From an uncultured Planococcus sp. (GTDB lineage: Bacteria; Bacillota; Bacilli; Bacillales_A; Planococcaceae): a stretch of 64,000 nucleotides of DNA. A model generated the notes under the pieces. It was given only the letters and a program-made list of their open reading frames with translations, was not told where the DNA came from and did no database searches. Positions 9,050-18,596 of this stretch are shown here, one piece after another; positions within the stretch are counted from its first letter, which is position 1, and each line of letters opens with the position of its first letter. The stretch spans positions 1,116,001 through 1,180,000 of the forward strand of contig CANLRI010000001.1 in the NCBI GenBank assembly GCA_947493585.1. The letters run 5' to 3'. The translations under genes were made by a program, and so were the position numbers.

Positions 9050-9547
9050 ATGAAAGATGCACAGTTTTTCTATTTTGATGATGATGGCACCATCCCGAAT
9101 AATCCCGAGCTGCCAGTCGTTTTCTACCCCGCTTCATTCAGCGGTAAGACAGAGCGAATCGAACAGGCTTTCGAGCAGCATGGTTGGGGCAATACGTGGA
9201 AAGGCGGCGTATTTGATTTTCATCATTACCATAGCAATACACACGAAGCGCTAGGGGTGGTGAGCGGGTCGGCACGTTTGCAATTGGGCGGCGAGAGCGG
9301 CAAAGAAGTGGAAGTGACAGCCGGAGATGTCTGTGTTTTGCCGGCGGGGACTGGCCATAAACGCTTATCGGCAAGCGATGACTTCCGCATCGTGGGTGCC
9401 TATCCTGGCGGTGTGGAATACAATCTGAAAACGGGTGAGCCGGGAGAACGTCCCTATGTGCTGGAAGATATCCGTAATGCACCGCTTCCAAAAGCCGATC
9501 CAGTTTACGGGGACGCAGGGCCCTTGATTTCAGAATGGAAGTCTTGA
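9050..9547 (+). CDS. Cupin-domain protein, YjlB-like
   Basis: A 165-residue single-domain cupin. The conserved opening DDDGTIPNNPELPVVFYP and the metal-binding motif 1 (HHYHSNTHEALGVVSG) are followed by motif 2 around PAGTGHKRL, the pattern of the uncharacterised YjlB family. It probably binds a divalent metal; the substrate is unknown. The start at 9050 is chosen because AAAGGAG lies 9-10 bases upstream; the GTG at 9014 lacks one. It is probably co-transcribed with rocB and ends at a strong terminator. Confidence 0.75.
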   Translation: MKDAQFFYFDDDGTIPNNPELPVVFYPASFSGKTERIEQAFEQHGWGNTWKGGVFDFHHYHSNTHEALGVVSGSARLQLGGESGKEVEVTAGDVCVLPAGTGHKRLSASDDFRIVGAYPGGVEYNLKTGEPGERPYVLEDIRNAPLPKADPVYGDAGPLISEWKS

Positions 9548-9555
9548 AGCAAGAG

Positions 9556-9599
9556 AAAAGACGGAGCACAAGGTGGTTGACCTTGTGCTCCGTCTTTTT
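9556..9599. terminator. Bidirectional terminator, cupin gene / aspartokinase
   Basis: A 17-bp stem AAAGACGGAGCACAAGG / CCTTGTGCTCCGTCTTT with a short loop and T tracts on both strands. It ends both convergent transcripts. Confidence 0.93.
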
Positions 9600-9612
9600 C
9601 ATTTGCGAAAAT

Positions 9613-10980
9613 TTACTGGCCGACAAGCGCCGGTGCGAAAAATTCCTTGTACAGTTCATTGAGGATTTTTCCTTCGTCTTCTTTGAGAATGCCAAACACT
9701 AAGCTGACTTCGGAAGACCCCTGGTTGATCATTTCAATATTGACGTTGGTGCGTGCAAATGCAGCGGCTGCACGGGCAGTCAGGCCTTTATTATTGTTCA
9801 TGCCTTCGCCTACCAAGACGATCATTGAGAAATCATTGCGGATATGGACATCGTCCGCTTGGAGTTCGTTTTTCACACGTTCGATGATGCGCTGTTCTTT
9901 TTCGTCATCGAGTTGATGGCTTCTGAGGATAACTGATAGGTTATCGATGCCGGATGGGATGTGTTCATAGGATATTTCTTCTTCTTCCAGGATTTGCAGA
10001 AGTTTGCGCCCGAATCCGACTTCGCGGTTCATCAAATACTTGCCGACATATAAAGTGGAGAAGCCGCTGTCCGCGGAGATCCCAGTAACGGGGCGCGGGG
10101 AATCTGCGCGTTCTGCGACGATCATCGTACCGGGGGCTGACGGATTGTTGGTGTTGCGGATGCACAGCGGCACGGACGCCCGGTATGCAGGCATCAAGGC
10201 TTCATCGTGAAGAACGGCAAATCCAGCATAGGACAGTTCGCGCATTTCACGGTAAGTCATTTGCTCGATTTCCACTGGATTATCGACGACTTGGGGATTG
10301 GCAGCAAATACGCTGTCAACATCGGTGAAGTTCTCATACAGCTCGGCCTTGACGGCAGCTGCCAGGATAGAGCCCGTTATATCGGAACCGCCACGGTCGA
10401 ATGTCCGGAGCATGCCGGCTTTTGTGTAAGCAAAAAATCCTGGGAACACGGTAATTGACGGCTTGTCGCTCAAAGTTGCAAGCTGACTGTAAGATTCCGG
10501 CAAGGCTTGTGCGCGTTCTGGCGGATCATTGACCAACAAGCCAGCTGTGTGCGGATTGACGTATTCCGCCTGCATTCCGATGGATGTGAAATAAGCAGCG
10601 ATCAATTTCGCTGAATTGTCTTCCCCTGCCGCTTTGATCGAGTCGATATACAAATCATGCTGGCCGCTGTCTGCACGGAGGCGGTCTGATAGATCGGCAC
10701 GGATGATGTCGATGATATCCCGGTCGAGCCCGAGGTCATCTGCGATTTCCGTGTAACGGTCGATAACTGCCTGCAAGGGCTGCTGGATGGCTTCGCCCAA
10801 TAATGCAGCAGATGCGAGACGGATGAGCAGGTCGGTCACTTTTACATCTCCACTATGGCGTTTGCCTGGAGCTGAGACGACCACAATCCGGCGTGCCGGG
10901 TCCGCTTTGATGATGCTTGCGACTTTTCTGATTTGCTGCGCGCTAGCGACTGAAGTTCCACCGAATTTGCATACTTTCAT
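9613..10980 (-). CDS. thrD: Aspartate kinase (threonine-pathway type, YclM/ThrD-like)
   Basis: A 455-residue monofunctional aspartokinase that phosphorylates L-aspartate, the first step to threonine, methionine and lysine. It opens with the nucleotide-binding KFGGTSVAS and carries the FDRGGSDITGS substrate motif near the middle. Two ACT domains occupy the last ~150 residues (SVILRSHQLDD, NVEIMINQG-type segment), implying allosteric control. Length and sequence fit the B. subtilis YclM/ThrD class rather than DapG or LysC. The ATG at 10980 is preferred from family length; an ATG five codons upstream is also possible. It is transcribed away from hom-thrC-thrB, sharing the control region. Confidence 0.85.
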   Translation of the reverse strand: MKVCKFGGTSVASAQQIRKVASIIKADPARRIVVVSAPGKRHSGDVKVTDLLIRLASAALLGEAIQQPLQAVIDRYTEIADDLGLDRDIIDIIRADLSDRLRADSGQHDLYIDSIKAAGEDNSAKLIAAYFTSIGMQAEYVNPHTAGLLVNDPPERAQALPESYSQLATLSDKPSITVFPGFFAYTKAGMLRTFDRGGSDITGSILAAAVKAELYENFTDVDSVFAANPQVVDNPVEIEQMTYREMRELSYAGFAVLHDEALMPAYRASVPLCIRNTNNPSAPGTMIVAERADSPRPVTGISADSGFSTLYVGKYLMNREVGFGRKLLQILEEEEISYEHIPSGIDNLSVILRSHQLDDEKEQRIIERVKNELQADDVHIRNDFSMIVLVGEGMNNNKGLTARAAAAFARTNVNIEMINQGSSEVSLVFGILKEDEGKILNELYKEFFAPALVGQ

Positions 10981-11020
10981 CCTATCAAGTCCCATCTTTT
11001 TTAATAGTCTGTGAAAAGGG

Positions 11021-11049
11021 TTGTTTTCACTAAAATATAATACTATAAT
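11021..11049 (+). promoter_or_regulatory. Predicted SigA promoter of hom-thrC-thrB
   Basis: -35 TTGTTT (11021-11026), 17-base spacer, perfect -10 TATAAT (11044-11049). Confidence 0.65.
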
Positions 11050-11062
11050 GTCTCTATGACAA
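11034..11062 (-). promoter_or_regulatory. Predicted SigA promoter of aspartokinase gene
   Basis: Reading on the minus strand: -35 TTGTCA (11062-11057), 17-base spacer, -10 TATATT (11039-11034). It overlaps the hom promoter on the other strand almost completely. Confidence 0.6.
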
Positions 11063-11076
11063 AAACAGCTGTTTTT
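11061..11076. promoter_or_regulatory. Palindromic candidate operator between thrD and hom
   Basis: AAAAACAGCTGTTTTT is a perfect 16-base palindrome. It lies just past the expected hom start of transcription and touches the -35 of the divergent aspartokinase promoter, so one bound protein could block both. The binding factor is unknown; a threonine-pathway repressor such as ThrR is a guess. Confidence 0.45.
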
Positions 11077-11108
11077 TCACAGTGTACACACCATGGGAGG
11101 AATCGTCA

Positions 11109-12407
11109 ATGAAAAATGAAATTTCAATCGGATTATTAGGTTTCGGGACAGTAGGGAGCGGCGTGGCCAAGATCATCCAGCAGCATCAGGAAGATCTGCA
11201 GCACAAACTCGGCGCAAAAGTCGCGATCCGGAAAGTGTTGGTGCGTGATGCCGGGAAAGACCGGATATCGGACCTCGATCCGAATGTCTTCACGACGAAT
11301 ATTGAAGAAATCTTAAATGATTCTTCCCTCGATATAATTGTAGAGGTCATGGGCGGCATTGAAGGCGCCAGATCAGCGATGGAACAGGCGTTGAAATCAG
11401 GAAAGCAAGTCGTGACTGCGAATAAAGACGTCATGGCAGAATATGGCCATGACTTACTGAAACTGGCAGATGCCGAGAAATGTGATCTATTCTATGAAGC
11501 AAGTGTAGCCGGCGGCATCCCAATCATCCGCACACTTGAAGATGGGCTCGCTTCCGACCGCATCTCAAGCATGATGGGGATTGTCAATGGCACAACGAAC
11601 TTCATCTTAACGAAAATGAAGCAGGAAAAGAAAAGCTATGAAGATGCACTCGCTGAAGCGACAGAACTCGGGTTTGCGGAAGCTGATCCGACAGCGGATG
11701 TCGGCGGGCTTGATGCAGCGCGTAAAATGGTCATCTTGTCATCGCTCGCTTACTCAACAGAAGTAAAGTTGGATGATGTCAATATCCGCGGCATGGAGAC
11801 CATCAAAGATGGCGATGTAGAGATGGGCGAGAGCTTGGGCTATACGATGAAAATGGTCGGGTCTTCGACAAAAGATGAAGACGGCATCGACGTATCGGTT
11901 GAACCGATTTTCCTGGCAAACAGCCATCCTTTGGCTTCGGTCAATAACGAATTTAACGCCGTTTACATTTACGGCGATGCAGTTGGGGAAACGATGCTTT
12001 ACGGACCAGGTGCGGGATCGTTGCCGACAGCGACATCAGTCGTATCCGATATCATCGCAGCGTGCAGAAACTTGCTTCTCGGGGTGAACGGCAAACGTGA
12101 ACACGCAGCACAGCACGAACGCCTCATTAAGCCGGCGGATAAAAGCTGCTCGAAATATTTCCATCGCTTGCTGGTAGATGATGTCGTCGGCGTATTGTCC
12201 AAAGTGAGCGCCATCTACAGCAAACACGGTGCAAGTATCCAATCCATCGTACAGAATCCAGGAACAGGTGAGACCGAAGGAAAAGCGGAGCTTATTTTAA
12301 AAACACATGAAATTTCCCGCCAGCAGCATTTGGATGTCTTGAAAGAACTTGAAGGAATGGCAAGCCTGATTAGCCATTACCGCATTGAAGGGGAGGATGC
12401 AGCATGA
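11109..12407 (+). CDS. hom: Homoserine dehydrogenase
   Basis: A 432-residue NAD(P)-dependent enzyme that reduces aspartate semialdehyde to homoserine. It shows the Rossmann motif [12 protein letters not shown] at the N-terminus, [11 protein letters not shown], the substrate-site segment [12 protein letters not shown], and a C-terminal ACT domain (about 355-430) that usually senses threonine. The start at 11109 has GGGAGGA seven bases upstream; the ATG at 11082 has none. The stop overlaps the thrC start by four bases (ATGA), so the two are translationally coupled. First gene of the threonine operon. Confidence 0.96.
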   Translation: MKNEISIGLLGFGTVGSGVAKIIQQHQEDLQHKLGAKVAIRKVLVRDAGKDRISDLDPNVFTTNIEEILNDSSLDIIVEVMGGIEGARSAMEQALKSGKQVVTANKDVMAEYGHDLLKLADAEKCDLFYEASVAGGIPIIRTLEDGLASDRISSMMGIVNGTTNFILTKMKQEKKSYEDALAEATELGFAEADPTADVGGLDAARKMVILSSLAYSTEVKLDDVNIRGMETIKDGDVEMGESLGYTMKMVGSSTKDEDGIDVSVEPIFLANSHPLASVNNEFNAVYIYGDAVGETMLYGPGAGSLPTATSVVSDIIAACRNLLLGVNGKREHAAQHERLIKPADKSCSKYFHRLLVDDVVGVLSKVSAIYSKHGASIQSIVQNPGTGETEGKAELILKTHEISRQQHLDVLKELEGMASLISHYRIEGEDAA

Positions 12408-13465
12408 GATGGCCTGGACTGATTGAACAATATAAAGAGTGGCTGCCGGTGACGGAAGCTACGCCTTCACTGACATTGCAAGAAGGCAATACACCGCTGA
12501 TCCATCTCGAAAAATTGTCTGCTGATTGGGGCATCGAGGTCTACGCCAAAATCGAAGGCGCCAACCCGACTGGTTCTTTTAAAGATCGCGGCATGGTTAT
12601 GGCAGTCGCCAAAGCGAAAGAAGAAGGCAAAAGCGTCCTCGTTTGTGCATCCACAGGAAACACATCGGCTTCGGCTGCTGCATATGGCGCAAGAGCGGGT
12701 ATGCGGACGATTGTCGTCATTCCAGAAGGCCGCATCGCGCTTGGCAAGTTGGCGCAGGCGAAAATGTACGGAGCGGAAATTTTGGAGATCAAAGGCAATT
12801 TTGACGAAGCCTTGGAAATGGTTCGTGAAATCGGCAAATCCCCAGGCATCGCGCTCGTCAACTCCGTTAACCCGTACCGCTTAGAGGGCCAAAAGACCAT
12901 CGCTTTCGAAGTGATCGAACAACTCGGGAAAGTGCCGGACCTGTTCGCGCTTCCTGTCGGCAATGCCGGCAATATTTCGGCCGCTTGGAAAGGCTTCACT
13001 GAATACGCAGAGCGTACAGGGGAAAAACGCCCTGAACTTCTCGGTGTCCAAGCAGAAGGTGCTTCACCGATCGTTCAGAACAAAGTGGTCGAGCAGCCTG
13101 AAACGGTCGCGACGGCGATCCGCATCGGCAACCCGGCCAGCTGGCAATTGGCACTTAATGCACTCGATGAATCACAAGGCACGATCCTTGCGAGAAGCGA
13201 TGATAAAATCCTTGAAGCATACCAATTGCTCGCTAAGACAGAAGGTGTCTTTGCGGAACCGGCGTCATGTGCATCGATCGCGGGCCTTAAAAAACAAGTC
13301 GAAGACGGCCAGATCAAGAAAGGGTCGACCGTCGTCTGTGTACTGACAGGCAACGGTTTGAAAGATCCGGCGACAGCCATCGAAGTCAGCAAGCAAGACG
13401 GTATGCTCGAAGCAGCAAACATGGAGCAGTTTTGGGAGGAGTTAAAAAAGGAGGTCAAAGTATGA
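12404..13465 (+). CDS. thrC: Threonine synthase
   Basis: A 353-residue PLP enzyme (fold type II) that converts O-phosphohomoserine to threonine. The PLP lysine is K60 in [10 protein letters not shown]. The phosphate-cup glycines are in [12 protein letters not shown] and the C-terminal [11 protein letters not shown] segment is typical. It overlaps hom upstream and thrB downstream by four bases each, with GGGGAGG before its own start. The gene order hom-thrC-thrB is the classic Bacillales order. Confidence 0.96.
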   Translation: MRWPGLIEQYKEWLPVTEATPSLTLQEGNTPLIHLEKLSADWGIEVYAKIEGANPTGSFKDRGMVMAVAKAKEEGKSVLVCASTGNTSASAAAYGARAGMRTIVVIPEGRIALGKLAQAKMYGAEILEIKGNFDEALEMVREIGKSPGIALVNSVNPYRLEGQKTIAFEVIEQLGKVPDLFALPVGNAGNISAAWKGFTEYAERTGEKRPELLGVQAEGASPIVQNKVVEQPETVATAIRIGNPASWQLALNALDESQGTILARSDDKILEAYQLLAKTEGVFAEPASCASIAGLKKQVEDGQIKKGSTVVCVLTGNGLKDPATAIEVSKQDGMLEAANMEQFWEELKKEVKV

Positions 13466-14367
13466 GCGGTAAAGAATTTTCGATAGCCGTACCTGCATCC
13501 ACTGCCAACTTAGGCCCGGGATTCGATTCCATCGGCCTCGCCCTGGACCTCCATTTGAATATTCATGTATCGCCTGCCGATTCGTGGCAGCTTGACTATA
13601 AAACACCGGAATACGCACATTTATCGGGCACTGAAAATAATTTAATCCTGCAGGCGGCTGAACGCACAGCGGCCGCTTACGGCAAAGAACTGCCGGCAGC
13701 CAAACTTGAAATCGATACGGATATACCGCTGGGGCGGGGGCTCGGCAGCAGCGCATCAGCTATTGCGGCTGGCATTGAATTGGCCAATCGTCTGCTCGAC
13801 CTGCACATGTCCGACCGAGAAAAAGTGCAGATCGGCACGGAAATGGAAGGCCATCCGGATAATATCTCCGCATCATTGCTCGGAGGGCTGACAATTTCCT
13901 ATTACGATGAAGAGCAAATCGAGACTGTCCACGTCGAACAAGTCGATATCGGGGTCGTGCTATTGATTCCTCAGGAAATTTTTCTGACCGAAGAGTCGAG
14001 AAACTTATTGCCAGAGCATCTTCAACACAGTGAGAGTGTAAGGGGAAGTGCAGCGGCCAACGTACTTTCTGCAGCGATGGTACGCGGCGATTGGGAAAAG
14101 GCCGGTAAGCTCATGAGCAAAGATACGTTCCATCAGCCATATCGCCAAAATCGCTTTCCAGATTTCAAAGAAATTGGTGAAGCGTGCGAGAAGCTTGGCG
14201 CCTATGGATATGCGATTAGTGGAGCGGGCCCATCTCTTTTCATTCCGGTCCCCTCAGGAGAAGAACAGCGTCTTGCCGCATCGCTCGGCCAGTTGTTTCC
14301 GCATTACGAAAGCATTGCGATGAAACCGGCTGCTAACGGCACCAAATCATATGAAACAGTGGTATAA
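13462..14367 (+). CDS. thrB: Homoserine kinase
   Basis: A 301-residue GHMP-family kinase that phosphorylates homoserine with [17 protein letters not shown] at the N-terminus and the ATP-binding loop [12 protein letters not shown] (about 89-100) are diagnostic. The C-terminal ISGAGPSLF matches GHMP motif 3. The start at 13462 overlaps the thrC stop (ATGA) with AAGGAGG seven bases upstream, so the longer frame from 13432 is rejected. Last gene of the operon; a perfect terminator begins at its stop codon. Confidence 0.96.
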   Translation: MSGKEFSIAVPASTANLGPGFDSIGLALDLHLNIHVSPADSWQLDYKTPEYAHLSGTENNLILQAAERTAAAYGKELPAAKLEIDTDIPLGRGLGSSASAIAAGIELANRLLDLHMSDREKVQIGTEMEGHPDNISASLLGGLTISYYDEEQIETVHVEQVDIGVVLLIPQEIFLTEESRNLLPEHLQHSESVRGSAAANVLSAAMVRGDWEKAGKLMSKDTFHQPYRQNRFPDFKEIGEACEKLGAYGYAISGAGPSLFIPVPSGEEQRLAASLGQLFPHYESIAMKPAANGTKSYETVV

Positions 14368-14400
14368 AAAAGCTCCGGATCAGCTGATCCGGAGCTTTTT
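14368..14400. terminator. Terminator of threonine operon, also facing gabD
   Basis: Stem AAAAAGCTCCGGATCAG / CTGATCCGGAGCTTTTT, essentially a perfect inverted repeat with T tracts on both strands between convergent genes. Confidence 0.93.
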
Positions 14401-14409
14401 GTGTATTCT

Positions 14410-15834
14410 TCATAATTTGATGGAGATGTATTTGGTTTCAAGGAATGCATCAAGGCCTTCCTGTCCGCCTTCACGGCCGACACCGCTTTCTTTCATTCCG
14501 CCAAATGGGGCTTGTGCTGTCGATGGCTGGCCGTCATTCCAGCCGACAATGCCGTATTCAAGATTCTCAGCGATAAACGTGCCGCGAGACATACTTTCAG
14601 TGAAGAAGTACGAAGCTAAGCCAAACCGTGTGTCGTTAGCGAGCTTAACCGCTTCCTCGTCGGTTTTAAAGCTCATGATTGGTGCAACTGGTCCAAAAGT
14701 TTCTTCGTTCATGACGAGCATATCTTCGGTGGCATCAACGAGAACCGTCGGGTTGTAGAAATAAGAGTCGTTTTCTGATCTGCCTTCTCCGCCAACCAAT
14801 ACTTTTGCACCTTTATCAACAGCATCTTTTACGTGACGCTCTACTTTTTCATAACCATCTTTGTCGACGAGCGGACCGATATCCACTCCCTCATCAAGAC
14901 CATTACCGACTTTTAATTGGCCGGCTGCCTGCTTAAACTTCTCGGAAAATTCATCGACAATTCCTTCTTGAACGTAAATGCGGTTGCCGCAAACGCAAGT
15001 CTGTCCGGCGTTGCGGAATTTTGATGCCATGACGCCTTCGACTGCTTTGTCGATGTCAGCGTCATCGAGAACGATGATCGGCGCATGCCCGCCAAGTTCC
15101 AACGACAAGTTCAGCATCGTATCAGCGCCTTGTTTCATCAATTCCTTGCCGATCTCCGTCGAGCCGGTGAAAGTCAGCTTGCGGACGGATGGATGGCTTG
15201 TAAACACCTTGCCGATTTGTGAAGCGCTGCCGGTCACCAAATTGATGACGCCTTTCGGGAAACCGGCTTCTTCTGCGAGTTCAAACATGCGCACGGCTGT
15301 TAGTGGCGTCATCTTCGCCGGTTTCGAAACGAAAGTACAGCCGGCTGCAAGGGCAGGCGCCATTTTTCGCGCCATCATGGCTGCAGGGAAATTCCATGGA
15401 GTGATAGATGCGACTACGCCTACTGGCTGTTTATTGATTTGAATGCGCTTGCCGTCTTTGCTTGCAGGGATGGTCCGCCCATAAACGCGTTTGCCTTCTT
15501 CCGCGAACCAGGAAATGAACGATGCGGAATATTCCACTTCACCAATGGCTTCTTTCAGCGGTTTACCCATTTCCTTTGTCAGGATTTCCCCGACTTCTTC
15601 TTTATGTTCCAATAGGAGATCATGCCATTTCATCAATAGTTCAGCGCGTTCATAGGCTGTCGTCTTCGACCAGGAAGGAAATGCCGCTGCGGCTGCCTCG
15701 ACTGCTTCAGTCGCTTCTGCGTCACCGCCATTTGGCACCGTGCCGACTTGCTCGCCAGTAGCCGGATTCATGACTTGGATCACGTCGTTACCTTTATCTG
15801 TCCATTCGCCATTTATATAATGTTTGCCGTTCAT
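14410..15834 (-). CDS. gabD: NAD(P)-dependent succinate-semialdehyde dehydrogenase
   Basis: A 474-residue aldehyde dehydrogenase of the succinate-semialdehyde class, oxidising the GABA breakdown product to succinate. Visible residues are PWNFP with N148, the catalytic glutamate E246 in LELGGHAP, and the nucleophile C280 in [10 protein letters not shown], with a second cysteine two residues later as in GabD enzymes that can form a regulatory disulfide. AAGGAGG stands about seven bases before the ATG. No GABA transaminase is nearby, so the exact aldehyde is inferred from sequence likeness. It is divergent from a transporter/amidohydrolase set. Confidence 0.85.
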   Translation of the reverse strand: MNGKHYINGEWTDKGNDVIQVMNPATGEQVGTVPNGGDAEATEAVEAAAAAFPSWSKTTAYERAELLMKWHDLLLEHKEEVGEILTKEMGKPLKEAIGEVEYSASFISWFAEEGKRVYGRTIPASKDGKRIQINKQPVGVVASITPWNFPAAMMARKMAPALAAGCTFVSKPAKMTPLTAVRMFELAEEAGFPKGVINLVTGSASQIGKVFTSHPSVRKLTFTGSTEIGKELMKQGADTMLNLSLELGGHAPIIVLDDADIDKAVEGVMASKFRNAGQTCVCGNRIYVQEGIVDEFSEKFKQAAGQLKVGNGLDEGVDIGPLVDKDGYEKVERHVKDAVDKGAKVLVGGEGRSENDSYFYNPTVLVDATEDMLVMNEETFGPVAPIMSFKTDEEAVKLANDTRFGLASYFFTESMSRGTFIAENLEYGIVGWNDGQPSTAQAPFGGMKESGVGREGGQEGLDAFLETKYISIKL

Positions 15835-16176
15835 CTAAATTCCTCCTTAAAATTATGCTTCTTGTAGTCAATACCTCCCCAGGAAAATGTCTAAACTTGC
15901 GAGTGCTTATGTAAAGCAAGGGATGTAGCATAATTAAATCTTTGGGAAATGAAATAAAAAAACTCAAAAAGTTCATATTTTAAAAATACGCAATATATCG
16001 CTATTGGTGACGCTTACATTTAAATGAACGTTTATTCAATATAAAGTTATTTCGAAATAGTCTATAAATTATATTTCCGAACTCGAAATTGTATGCTACT
16101 ATTGCTTAAAACTAATAAGCTTCAGAAGAATCCTGTTTTCGTATAATGTTTTGAAGCTGAGAGAGGAATGAACAAT
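15835..16176. other. Intergenic region between gabD and the transporter
   Basis: AT-rich divergent control region of about 340 bases, with no gene. ATTTCGAAAT near 16049-16058 is a small perfect palindrome and a related CGAAAT word recurs about 35 bases later. A possible -10 TACTAT lies near 16096. None of these can be assigned to a known regulator. Confidence 0.25.
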
Positions 16177-17373
16177 ATGCCCCAAATGTTAGCCTTGGCC
16201 ATTATGGCTTTCATCCTGTTTATCGGAGAGTTGATCTCCATTCGCACCAAAGCTTGGATTCCCTCGATTTTCGTCAGTGGGGTATTGTTCCTGATCGGGT
16301 ATTGGACATTCTTCCCGGAAGATATCGTAACCATCGGCGGGATTCCACCAGTCGTTGCCACTTTGCTGATCTATTTGCTGATTACGAACATGGGGACCTT
16401 ATTGTCTCTGGACGAACTGAAAAAGCAGTGGCGCACCATTTTGATCGCCTTGTCCGGGATTTTAGGAATTGTCGTCTTTTTGCTTGTGATCGGGACATTG
16501 CTGTTTGATTTCCAGACAGTCATTGTTGCCATCCCGCCACTTGTCGGTGGATTGGTATCAGCATTGATCATGTCGGAAGGGGCGACAGCAGCAGGGCTTC
16601 CAACGCTCGCCGTGTTCGCCATCGTCATTTACGTCATCCAAGGGTTTGCAGGTTATCCGCTGACTTCTGTCATGCTAAAAAGAGAAGGGCGCAATTTGCT
16701 GAAAAAATACCGCAATAACGAATTAACGGATTATGCACCTTTGGCAGCAGGGACGGCTGAAGAAAAAGTCCAAGATGAAAAACCGAAGCTGTTTGCGGCA
16801 TTGCCTGAGAAATACAATACCGATTTCTTCAAATTCTTCCGTCTTGCTTTAGTGGGCTATGCCGCTTACCTTGCTTCCACATTGGCTGCGCCGATCGTAG
16901 AGATCAGCCCGTATGTATTGTGCTTATTGTTCGGGGTATTAGCGCGTTCGATCGGATTTTTGGAGCGCCATCCGCTACAAAAGGCAAATGGCTTCGGCTT
17001 TGCGATTATGGCTTTGTTGCTATTCATCTTCGACGGCTTGAAAACGGCGACACCTCAAATGATGCTGGAAATTCTCTATCCGTTGATTGGCTGCATCATT
17101 ATCGGACTTGTCGGCATGTACATCTTTTCGTTCATTATCGGGAAAATTCTCAAAGTCAGCAAAGAAATGGCGTTCGCTTGTTCGTTGACGGCGCTATATG
17201 GATTCCCCGCTGATTACATCATCACCGTTGAAGTGATCAACGCATTGACGCAGGATGAAAAAGAACGGGAAATGCTGACGAGCCGCATGCTGCCGCCGAT
17301 GCTCGTCGCCGGATTCATTACGGTCACCATCGTCTCGGTTATCTTGGCAGGAATCTTTGTCGGTTTCCTGTAA
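16177..17373 (+). CDS. Polytopic membrane transporter, family uncertain
   Basis: A 398-residue integral membrane protein with about ten hydrophobic segments and glycine-rich breaks (GGLVSALIMSEGATAAG, and a related stretch near ALYGFPADYIITVEV). These resemble the re-entrant loops of ion-coupled carboxylate or glutamate carriers such as GltS, but I cannot name the family. A charged cytoplasmic loop lies at about 170-205. The ATG at 16177 is spaced 8-9 bases from GAGAGGA; the ATG three codons earlier abuts it. It sits 24 bases ahead of two amidohydrolases and probably imports their substrates or exports products. Confidence 0.65.
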   Translation: MPQMLALAIMAFILFIGELISIRTKAWIPSIFVSGVLFLIGYWTFFPEDIVTIGGIPPVVATLLIYLLITNMGTLLSLDELKKQWRTILIALSGILGIVVFLLVIGTLLFDFQTVIVAIPPLVGGLVSALIMSEGATAAGLPTLAVFAIVIYVIQGFAGYPLTSVMLKREGRNLLKKYRNNELTDYAPLAAGTAEEKVQDEKPKLFAALPEKYNTDFFKFFRLALVGYAAYLASTLAAPIVEISPYVLCLLFGVLARSIGFLERHPLQKANGFGFAIMALLLFIFDGLKTATPQMMLEILYPLIGCIIIGLVGMYIFSFIIGKILKVSKEMAFACSLTALYGFPADYIITVEVINALTQDEKEREMLTSRMLPPMLVAGFITVTIVSVILAGIFVGFL

Positions 17374-17397
17374 GCGATTATTTAGGAGGGTTTTGCA

Positions 17398-18585
17398 GTG
17401 ATTCTTGAAGCGATCAAAAAAGAAATTGAAAATCATGCCGTTGAACTGGTTGATATCCGGAGAAAATTGCATAGCGAACCAGAATTGTCCTGGGAAGAGT
17501 ATAAAACGACAGAATACGTCTTTAACTATTTGACTGAACTGGGCATCCAATGCCGCAAGACTGAACCAACCGGTGTCATTGGGGAGTTAATAGGCGGCAA
17601 ACCTGGAAAGACTGTTGCGCTGCGTGCGGATATGGATGCTTTGTCCGTAGAAGAGCTGACCCCGGATTTGCCGTACCGTTCCAAAGAGCAAGGGAAAATG
17701 CATGCTTGTGGGCATGATGCCCATACAGCGATGTTATTGATTGCCGCAAAAGCGCTCGTATCGGTCAAAGAACAACTCGCGGGAACGGTCAGGTTCTTGT
17801 TCCAACCGGCAGAAGAAGTGGCGACGGGAGCACGTGAAATGGTTAAGCAGGGTGCGATGGCAGGAGTCGACAATGTTTTTGGCATGCACATCTGGTCGCA
17901 GAGTCCGACAGGAAAAGTATCCTGTACTGCCGGCCCTTCATTTGCATCTGCCGATATTTTCAACATCCGTTTCACGGGGCGCGGCGGGCATGGCGCTATG
18001 CCGCAAGCATGCATCGATGCATCGGTTATGGCTTCTGCATTTGTCATGAATGCACAGTCGATTGTCTCGAGAACGATTGATCCAAAGCATCCGGCAGTCG
18101 TCACCGTAGGGAAAATGACGGTCGGGACACGCTTTAACGTCATTGCAGAAAATGCCCTTATCGAAGGGACTGTGCGCTGTTTTGATCCGGAAGTGCGCAA
18201 CCATATTGAAAAGCAACTTGAAGTATATGCCAGAAATACGGCTGAGCTTTACGGGGGCAAGGCTGAGCTGGAATACATCCGCGGTACGCAGGCGGTCATC
18301 AATGAAGCAGAAAGTTCACAATTGGCCCAGGCAGTTGCAGCCGAAGCATTTGGGAAAGGCGTTCTTTACGCCGAAGAGCCGACAATGGGCGGTGAAGATT
18401 TCTCATTCTTTTTGGATGAAGCCCCAGGCTGTTTTGCATTGGTTGGAGCAGGGAATCCAGAGAAAGACACGGAATGGGCTCATCATCACGGGCGTTTCAA
18501 TGTTGATGAAGACGCGCTGTCAACCGGTGCAGAATTGTACGCACAATACGCTTATGCTTATTTGAATAAAAATCAATCGAATTGA
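17398..18585 (+). CDS. M20D-type amidohydrolase (N-acyl-amino-acid hydrolase family)
   Basis: A 395-residue binuclear metal hydrolase of the IAA-amino-acid/hippurate hydrolase group, which removes acyl groups from N-acyl amino acids. The motifs ADMDALSVEE, HACGHDAHTAML (Cys and His metal ligands) and QPAEEVATGAREM are intact, and the dimerisation domain is in the middle (GRGGHGAMPQ). The GTG start at 17398 has AGGAGGG eight bases upstream. It follows the transporter by 24 bases and precedes a second amidohydrolase by 11 bases, so the three form one operon. Natural substrate unknown. Confidence 0.85.
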   Translation: MILEAIKKEIENHAVELVDIRRKLHSEPELSWEEYKTTEYVFNYLTELGIQCRKTEPTGVIGELIGGKPGKTVALRADMDALSVEELTPDLPYRSKEQGKMHACGHDAHTAMLLIAAKALVSVKEQLAGTVRFLFQPAEEVATGAREMVKQGAMAGVDNVFGMHIWSQSPTGKVSCTAGPSFASADIFNIRFTGRGGHGAMPQACIDASVMASAFVMNAQSIVSRTIDPKHPAVVTVGKMTVGTRFNVIAENALIEGTVRCFDPEVRNHIEKQLEVYARNTAELYGGKAELEYIRGTQAVINEAESSQLAQAVAAEAFGKGVLYAEEPTMGGEDFSFFLDEAPGCFALVGAGNPEKDTEWAHHHGRFNVDEDALSTGAELYAQYAYAYLNKNQSN

Positions 18586-18596
18586 TGGAGGGACTT

